Below are positions 57,101 through 64,000 of a stretch of 64,000 nt of DNA, one piece after another. The notes under the pieces were generated by a model. The model was not told where the DNA came from and did no database searches. It saw nothing but the letters and a program-made list of their open reading frames with translations. The translations under genes and the position numbers were made by a program. Position 1 is the first letter of the stretch, and every line of letters starts with the position of its first letter. Source of the stretch: Panicum virgatum (lineage: Eukaryota; Streptophyta; Magnoliopsida; Poales; Poaceae); NCBI RefSeq assembly GCF_016808335.1, contig NC_053138.1, positions 58,992,951 to 59,056,950 on the forward strand, written 5' to 3'.

Positions 57101-58630
57101 CGTCGCCGACGCTTCTCGAGACAATTCCAGGTTCGGCTGCCCCTAGCCGAACTAATGAATTGTCACTTTATACACCGCCCCGCATTGCTGCTGTAGCGGG
57201 AGTATTGCAGGGATCTGGACCTAATCAAGGACCGATCCCAACTTCGTTACAGACGATGGCACATGGAAATCCTAATGCACATCGGTTTTCTGAGTTCTAT
57301 ACCAGCCAGCACTATCAAGCCGATCTTCTTAAGTTCAAAGAGGATCTGGCAAACGCGATTAAGAATAAGCTTGGGGTGGATATGGGTACTACACGTTTAT
57401 ATCAAAAACCTTACCCCGTTGAGTTTGATTTCACTCCTTTTCCTGCTGGTTGGCGTACTCCTGAGTTTACTAAATTTAATGGTGATGATTCTCGTACAAC
57501 TTGGGAACACGTTAGCCAATATGTATTGCAGTTAGGGGAAGCTGGTTTTAATGATGCTTTACGTGTGCGTTTATTTTCTTTATCTTTGACTGGAACAGCT
57601 TTCTCTTAGTTTTCTTCACTTGCTCCTAACTCTATTCGCAATTGGGCTCAATTGGAGCGTAAATTTCATGATCACTTCTTTAGTGGGGAAATCGAAGTGA
57701 AATTGTTGGATTTAACATCGATTAGGCAAGGACGTGATGAATCTTCTTCGGATTATTTCAAAAGATTTAAAGAGATTAAAAATCGGTGTTTTAGTTTGAC
57801 AATTTCCGAAAAAGATTTGGCGGATTTGGCATTTAATGGTTTACGTTCTTATTTGAAAGAGAAATTTGAGGGCTTTGAATATCATACCGTGAATTTCTTG
57901 CAAGTCAAAGTCATGGGTTTAGAATTTAAACTTAAAAATGCCAAAGATACTTTCAAGCCTCATCGGTCCAACACACACATTCTTGATCATGATTCGGATG
58001 GTTCGGACGATGATAGTAAGGAAGTATATGCCGTCGAATTTGTTTGGCCATCAAAGGCCAAACCCGGTTCGGTTCCGTCTCTCAAGCCGATTCAAAAGAA
58101 TCGGCAGGATGAGCCGAAGTTTACTTTTGATGTTTCTAAGTGTGATCGGATTTTTGATGAATTGCTTAAGAATGGTAACATCCGATTATCGCATGCTATT
58201 CCATCTCCCGACGAGCTTAAACGACATGCATATTGTAAGTGGCATAACTCTACATCTCATGCTACTAACGATTGTAATGTTTTTTGTCGACAGGTACAAT
58301 CGGCCATTAATGAAGGACGATTGGTGCTTTCTGAGATGCAGATTGACAAAGCTCCTTTCCCTGTTCATACGCTGGAATTGAACAATCCAAAGGTGCTCAT
58401 TCGGCCGGAACAAGCCGAAGGAGCTAAGGGAAAGCATGTTGTCATCGGTGATCCAAGACCGATGAACACAAGTGACAAAATCCTTGCCCGAGAAGTTATC
58501 AAAGAGAAAACTGATGATGGCAAGAGTACTCTGAAGATCATTGTCAGAAATCCCAGACTCGGGGGCAAGGGAGTTCTCCATCAGAAAATCGGTCTGATGA
58601 TCAGGCACGACCGGTCAGACCGGTCCGACC
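57101..58630 (+). pseudogene. Tat gag, capsid and nucleocapsid-like part
   Basis: Capsid-like region YPVEFDFTPFPAGWRTPEF...LGEAGFNDALRVRLFSLSLTGTAFS, then TAG at 57607-57609 where Trp is usual, then FSSLAPNSIRNWAQLERKFHDHFF continues in frame. Further on it has LTSIRQGRDESSSDYFKRFKEIKNRC and a zinc-knuckle-like CKWHNSTSHATNDC (His/Cys cluster). It reads into the ACCGGT cluster at 58608-58668 as DRSDRSDRSDR and meets TGA at 58669. The real continuation is in another frame. Confidence 0.82.
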
Positions 58631-59581
58631 GGTCAGACCGGTTCTTCCAACCGGTCAGACCGCCCTGGTGACCGTCCCCGGACCTTCAAGCCGAAACGTT
58701 CGGAAGTGGGTACTTGGAAGACCAACGAAGTGAAGGTGCAGGGAAGAACTGCTAATCAAAAGCCCACCTTCAACCAGTTGTTGAACAAGTATACAAAGGC
58801 CGTTCAAAACGATCGGCCGTTAAAAAAGAGACCGCGTTCCCAAGAAGGGAATCCAGCAGGCGCAGAGGTGATGTTGTCACGTTATATCCTCCTCAGAAGA
58901 TGTATGCTACCATGCCGTGGATGCCACCGGCTTCAAATGCAACAAATCTGGCATGGACATGGGGGGATATGGATGCAGTGTTTCCCGATGCCTTATCCTC
59001 CACATTATCAAGGGGAAAGCTCCAGGATGCCAGTACATGACCGATTGGGACCACGCCAATCCGGTCCAGGGCAGCAGGTTACACCGGTCAGACCGGTATA
59101 CACTGACCGGTCAGACCGGTCTCATCAGAAGCTGGGTCAAGCTCCTGTTCCAAGGTTTGAATATCGCGTCAAGGAAAAGAGGGGGGAGCAGAAGACCGTG
59201 GTTGATTCAGAAAAGTCCAAAGCGGATGTTATTCAAATCGGTGAAATCGAAGTGCCCATAAGAGATACGGGCAAGAAACCGATGGATGTAGATGCATCGG
59301 TTGACCTTCCTTCGCAAAAGCCGGTCATGGCCAATGATCATGAGGCTGGTAGCAGCAAAAGCACAGCGGATAAGTACCATCAGCCTAGATGGTGTCCTTC
59401 AGGATTAACTCATACTCAAAAAAGGAAATTGCAGCGCCTCCGCAGCAAAGAAAAGAAGGAACAGGAGAAGGAGAAGATGAGGGATGAGGAATTCAACAGA
59501 TACAGGCCTATGTTCCCTCAAAGCAAGGTGTGGAAAGCTAAGGCAGCTGACCAGCCAGACAGACCGGTCGGACCGCCATAG
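58631..59581 (+). pseudogene. Tat gag-pol spacer region
   Basis: In the new frame: DRPRTFKPKRSEVGTWKTNE, NQLLNKYTKAV, then basic and Lys-rich sequence with WCPSGLTHTQKRKLQRLRSKEKK, a hallmark of the region before protease in Tat elements. Two ACCGGT clusters are included (59081-59124 and 59560 onward). It ends PDRPVGPP then TAG at 59579-59581, inside the last cluster; the frame is open beyond it. Confidence 0.75.
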
Positions 59582-60454
59582 CCGACCGGTCAGACCGGTC
59601 ATGAGGACCGGTCAGACCGCTCTCACCAACCGGTTAGACCGGTCGAGCCCAGTGCAGAGGCAACAACCGAATCGGTGCAGCCCGTTTCGGTTCCTACTGT
59701 TGATGAAGCCCCAACAGTTCCTCCGACAGCTGAAGACGAGGAATTGGTAGACTACGAAGTGTCTCCAGAGCGCACCAATATGGAGATCAATGTGGTGCAC
59801 TTATCTTCGGATTACTTCGTGGTTCCAGAGGAGGATTTGGCTCATCTTCAGTTCGGGCCCCGTGAAGCTGTGTTCCAGAAGCCAAGCGAAAAGGACAATC
59901 ATTTTAAGGCTCTTTATATGAGGGGACACATCAACGGGAAGCCGGTGACTCGCATACTAATAGATGGTGGGGCCATTGTAAATCTTATGCCCTACTCGCT
60001 GTACAAGAAACTCGGTGGCCAAGACGAAGACCTGATCAAGACGAACATGACTGTCAGAGGTGTTGGAGGGAGCGAGCCCCTTAGCGCCAAAGGAGTTGCT
60101 TCCATGGAGCTCACCATTGGAAGTAAGATGCTTGCTACAGCTTTCTTCGTCGCGGAAGTGCAAGGTAATTACAATTTGATTCTTGGGAGGGATTGGATTC
60201 ATGCAAATCAGTGTGTTCCTTCTACCTTGCATCAGTTTCTTGTTCAGTGGATCGGCGATGAGGTTGAGATTGTCCATGGGGACAATTCATCCTTTGTTGC
60301 TTTAGCCAATTCGGATTCCATTAGTGCACACGACAACGTCAAGTGTTTATCGGGCGTGGATCTGTCCGATTATGATTTGATCAGTTGCACTAAGGATGGT
60401 TTTGTTTCTGCTGTGCTAAAGCCGATGAATAATCGGCTAAATCATTTAATGTAA
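59582..60454 (+). pseudogene. Tat aspartic protease region
   Basis: Continues the frame after TAG 59579. The active site reads ILIDGGAIVNLMPYS (DGG in place of DSG/DTG, as often in Tat), the flap region VRGVGGSEPL, and the second hydrophobic motif YNLILGRDWIH. It ends LNHLM then TAA at 60452-60454; the pol ORF starts five bases later in another frame. Whether that break is a lesion or natural cannot be told from one copy. Confidence 0.82.
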
Positions 60455-60459
60455 ATCAG

Positions 60460-62559
60460 ATGAGTACAACAGAAATTCCAGAGGAGACCGGTCAGGCCGC
60501 CAGTGCTGACCGGTCCTGTCTCGTTCAGCGCACAGGGCCTACTGGTCACACCGGACACCCCGACCGGTCAGACCGGTCCAACGCAGAATGGCTGCAGCAG
60601 AGGCTAGATCAATATCGGGCGCGCACGAACGATATGTGTGAAGCCATTGAAGATTCTGGTGATCTAGATAAGTTGGGCCAAGGGTTTGCATCGGCTGATC
60701 CTTTAGAGAAGGTAGATATTGGTGATGGAACTATTCCTAGGCCGACTTTTGTAAATAAAAATTTATCGGCTGAATATAAAGCCAATTTGGTTAATTTATT
60801 AAAGGAATATGTTGATTGTTTTGCTTGGGAGTATCATGAAATGCCTGGTTTGAGTCGTGATCTTGTTGAGCATCGTTTGCCAATTAAAGCCGGTTTTAGA
60901 CCTTATAAACAACTGGTTAGGCGTTTCAATCCCATTATTTATGACCGAATTAAAACTGAAATTAATCGTTTACTTGATGTTGGATTTATTCGGTCTTGTC
61001 ATTATGCTGATTGGATCTCTAATATTGTGCCTGTTGAGAAAAAGGATTCGGGGAAAATTAGAGTGTGCATTGATTTTAGAGATCTTAATAAAGCTACTCC
61101 CAAAGATGAATATCCTATGCCTATAGCCGATATGTTGATTAATGAGGCTTCCGGACATCGTGTCATTAGTTTTCTTGATGGTAATGCCGGTTATAATCAA
61201 ATATTTATGGCCGAAGAAGATATATCTAAAACGGCCTTTAGATGTCCGGGATTTGTCGGCTTATTTGAGTGGGTGGTTATGACTTTTGGTTTGAAAAATG
61301 CGGGTGCTACTTATCAAAGAGCTATGAATTTAATCTTCCATGATTTAATTGGTGTTATCTTGGAAGTGTATATTGATGATATTGTCATTAAATCGGCTGG
61401 TTTAGATCATCATTTAGCCGATTTAAGGATTGCTCTTGAAAGGATGCGCCGGTATGGTTTAAAGATGAATCCACTCAAATGTGCTTTTGGTGTATCGGCT
61501 GGAAAGTTTCTTGGCTTCATTATTCATGAGAAGGGAATAGAGATTGATCCTAAGAGAATTGAAGCTATGAAAAAGGTTGAAGCCCCTACATGCAAGAAAG
61601 ATTTACAGAAGTTCTTGGGCAAGGTGAATTTCTTGAGAAGATTTATATCTAACTTGTCCGGGAAGATTGATGCTTTTACTCCTATTCTTCGGTTAAAAGA
61701 TGAAACCGAATTTACTTGTGGGGCAAAACAGCAAGAAGCATTTGAGAAGATCAAGATTTATTTGTCTTCACCACCCGTACTCAAAGCACCTAGGAGAGGA
61801 GTACCTTTCAGACTTTATGTGGCTGCTGAAGACAAGGTTATTGGAGCTGTTTTTACTCAAGAGACCGAAGGGAAGGAATATATTATTGCATATTTAAGCC
61901 GACGACTTATTGATGCGGAGACAAGGTATACATTTATTGAGAAGTTATGTTTGTCTCTTTATTATGCTTGTACCAAATTGAGACATTATCTACTATCTAG
62001 TACTTGCATAGTAGTGTGTCAAACCGATGTGATCAAACATATGTTACAGAAACCGATTTTGAGTGGTAGAATCGGTAAGTGGGCTTATGCTTTAGTTGAG
62101 TATGATTTGGCTTGTGAACCTTTAAAATCTATGAGAGGCCAAATTGTTGCGGATTTTATTGTTGAGTATCGGATCAATGACAAGCATGATTTAAAAGTCG
62201 GCTATATTACTTGCACACCATGGAAGTTGTACTTTGATGGATCGGTTTGTGATGATGGTCAAGGGATTGGTGCTGTTCTTATTTCTCCGAATGGTGCTGT
62301 TTTTGAATTTTCAAACCGATTGGAAGAAGAATGCACAAATAACCAAGTTGAATATGAGGCTCTTCTATTTGGTTTGAAATTCTTGCAATCCATGGGCGTG
62401 AAGCATGTTGAAGCCTTTGGAGATTCTCTTCTGGTGGTGCAGCAAGTATCTAAGGTATGCCAGTGTTATAATGGTTCTCTAAATGCATATCTTCATAAAT
62501 GTCTTGATATTATTTCCTCTTTCGATGAATTTATTATTAAACATATACCGAGGGAATAA
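60460..62559 (+). pseudogene. Tat reverse transcriptase, RNase H and second RNase H
   Basis: 699 codons. The N-terminal linker holds the ACCGGT cluster 60485-60578 (ETGQAAS...HPDRSDRSN). RT: VEKKDSGKIRVCIDFRDLN, FLDGNAGYNQIFM, catalytic YIDDIVIKS. RNase H: FRLYVAAEDKVIGAVFTQ. Archaeal-type RNase H: WKLYFDGSVCDDGQGIGAVL...EYEALLFGLKFLQ...GDSLLVVQQ. Stop TAA at 62557-62559 after KHIPRE; related elements have another Glu there, so GAA to TAA is likely. Confidence 0.9.
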
Positions 62560-64000
62560 AATGGAAAGGCAAATGCTCTGGCTCAGCAAGCATCTGGTTA
62601 TAATGTTACGAAAAAATATTTCAACATTCGCAAGCCGATGCAAACGAAAGCCGAGTTTCTGGTTCTGGACACACCGGTCCGACCGGTCGGCGATACCGGT
62701 CTGACCGCCCAGACCGGTCTGACCGGTCCAGAGACCGGTCTGACCGGTGATGCAGCTGTTAATTCTAATTCGGCTAAAAAAGTTGATTCAATTGTTTCGG
62801 CCGAAGCTCAGGATTGGAGGGTCCCTCTTGTATCATATTTGAGAGATCCTGGTCGTGGTGCAGAGAGAAATATTCGGCGTTTGGCTTTCAAGTATATTTT
62901 AATTGACGACAAACTTTATCGTCGAACTGCCGAAGATTTGCTCCTCAAATGTTTAGACTCGGATCAGGCCCGGATTGCCATGGGTGAGGTTCATGAAGGT
63001 ATTTGTGGTACTCATCAATCGGCTCCTAAGATGAAGTGGTTACTTAGAAGAGCCGGTTTTTATTGGCCCACTATGCTATCCGATTGTTTCAAGTACTATA
63101 AAGGATGTGAGGAATGTCAGCGGTTTGGTGATCTGCAATTGGTGCCTGCTGCGTTGATGCATCCTATTATTAAACCATGGCCGTTCCGAGGTTGGGGGTT
63201 GGATTTCATTGGACAAATTAATCCTCCATCTTCAAAGGGGCATCGCTTCGTGCTGGTTGCTACGGATTATTTCACTAAGTGGACCGAAGCGGTTCCTTTG
63301 AAGAATATGACGCATAAAGAGGTAATTGAGTTTATTACTGAGCATATTATTCATAGATTCGGCATTCCACAAACTTTAACAATGGATCAAGGTACTTCAT
63401 TTATATCAAAAGAGGTGCGTGCCTTTGCCGAATCTTACAAGATTAAATTGCTCAATTCATCTCCATATTATGCTCAGGCCAATGGGCAAGCCGAGTCTAG
63501 TAATAAGATTTTGATCAAACTTGTCAAGAAGAAGATAGAAGAAAATCCTAGGAGATGGCATGAAGTGTTATCCGAAGCGTTATGGGCTCATCGTATATCT
63601 AGACATGGTGCTACTAAGGTTACTCCTTTTGAGCTTGTGTATGGTCAAGAGGCCGTTTTACCTGTTGAGGTAAATCTGGACGCATATAGATTAGCAAAAC
63701 AGAATGACCTCTCCGCTGTTGATTATCATGATATGATGATGGATAATATTGATGAGATAACCGATAAGCGTTTGAAGGCTTTGAAGGAAATTGAGAAGGA
63801 CAAGCTTCGGGTGGCTAGAGCTTACAATAAGAAGGTAAAATTTAAGTCTTTTCAGGTTGGAGATTTAGTTTGGAAGACAATTTTGCCTCTTGGGATGAAA
63901 AGCAACAAGTTTGGCAAATGGTCGCCAAGTTGGGAGGGTCCCTACAAGATTATCAAGGTTATCTCCGGTAATTCATATATGATGGAGACGTTGCAAGGTG
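62560..64000 (+). pseudogene. Tat integrase (continues past window end)
   Basis: Open in the same frame as the preceding ORF from NGKANALAQQASGY to the last base, with no stop. It includes the ACCGGT cluster 62672-62752 (DTPVRPVGDTGLTAQTGLTG). The zinc domain has His in EVHEGICGTHQ and Cys in YKGCEECQ. The catalytic core has D in GLDFIG, D in TMDQGTSF and E in NGQAESSNK, and the C-terminal module WEGPYKI follows. All three acidic residues are kept. It has no own start; normally it is released from the polyprotein by protease. Confidence 0.9.

Larger units (their letters stand above)
55974..64000 (+). mobile_element. Tat-lineage Ty3/gypsy retrotransposon, right end cut by window
   Basis: 5' LTR (55974-56500), primer site (56508-56525), gag, protease, RT, RNase H, a second archaeal-type RNase H and integrase in this order on the plus strand. 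The dual RNase H and the integrase wording GLDFIGQINPPSSKGH define the Tat lineage. The frame is broken by stops at 57607, 59579, 60452 and 62557 and by shifts near 57.09 and 58.65 kb. Eight clusters of ACCGGT repeats are spread over LTR and linkers. The 3' LTR and target duplication lie outside; the left flanking pentamer is CCATC. Confidence 0.92.

Noticed and set aside
55998..62752. ACCGGT arrays as a CRISPR-like array or satellite
   Set aside because: Units are 9 bp with 3-bp gaps, in a eukaryotic retroelement, in short separate clusters. They are neither spacer arrays nor a megabase-type satellite.

Overview
The window looks like nuclear DNA of a panicoid (PACMAD) grass. Two host protein genes are visible. 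One is a 14-coding-exon nucleobase-ascorbate transporter with GT-AG introns, and the other is an intronless two-finger C2H2 zinc-finger repressor. The rest is dominated by grass-type transposons and contains one U2 snRNA gene. Species cannot be settled from the sequence alone.

Layout. 1-12936: a minus-strand Tekay/Del-type chromovirus with 3.8-kb LTRs, cut by the left window edge. Its LTRs are almost identical, but gag-pol is broken in three places, and an extra coiled-coil ORF lies between the leader and gag. 12937-15803: remnants of another LTR element, a tRNA-derived SINE and a solo LTR with a perfect 5-bp target duplication. 16190-24200: a diverged tandem segmental duplication (two copies, same order of blocks) split by MITEs, a further LTR-element remnant and a long-TIR element, with the U2 snRNA at 21919 between the copies. 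25066-25881: C2H2 gene (minus). 27260-27590: LINE fragment. 29560-35131: transporter gene (plus).

35.7-55.8 kb is the most interesting part. Nine plus-strand copies of a 22-nt motif (core close to GGCTTGGGAGRCATYGGGAG) occur there. The motif is nearly complementary to the reproductive microRNA miR2118. Five to seven copies sit about 90-165 bp downstream of a recurring TATA context (TTGGTCCATAAAAG-like). I read this as a cluster of 21-nt phasiRNA (21-PHAS) precursor loci. It is interrupted by a hAT element with a perfect 8-bp TSD (38201-39464), a CACTA element with a perfect 3-bp TSD (41996-45180) carrying a decayed C48/Ulp1-like protease gene, minus-strand Helitron-like 3' ends with duplicated blocks (46058-50770), and a solo LTR (51834-54177).

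55974-64000: the 5' LTR, tRNA-type primer site and most of the gag-pol of a Tat-lineage Ty3/gypsy element with dual RNase H, truncated by the right edge. It carries eight clusters of ACCGGT-CAG-ACCGGT-type repeats, two in the LTR and six in inter-domain linkers of the polyprotein. The same architecture, two ACCGGT-like half sites three bases apart, recurs in the hAT element and in two LTR-element remnants. All comparisons were made by eye.
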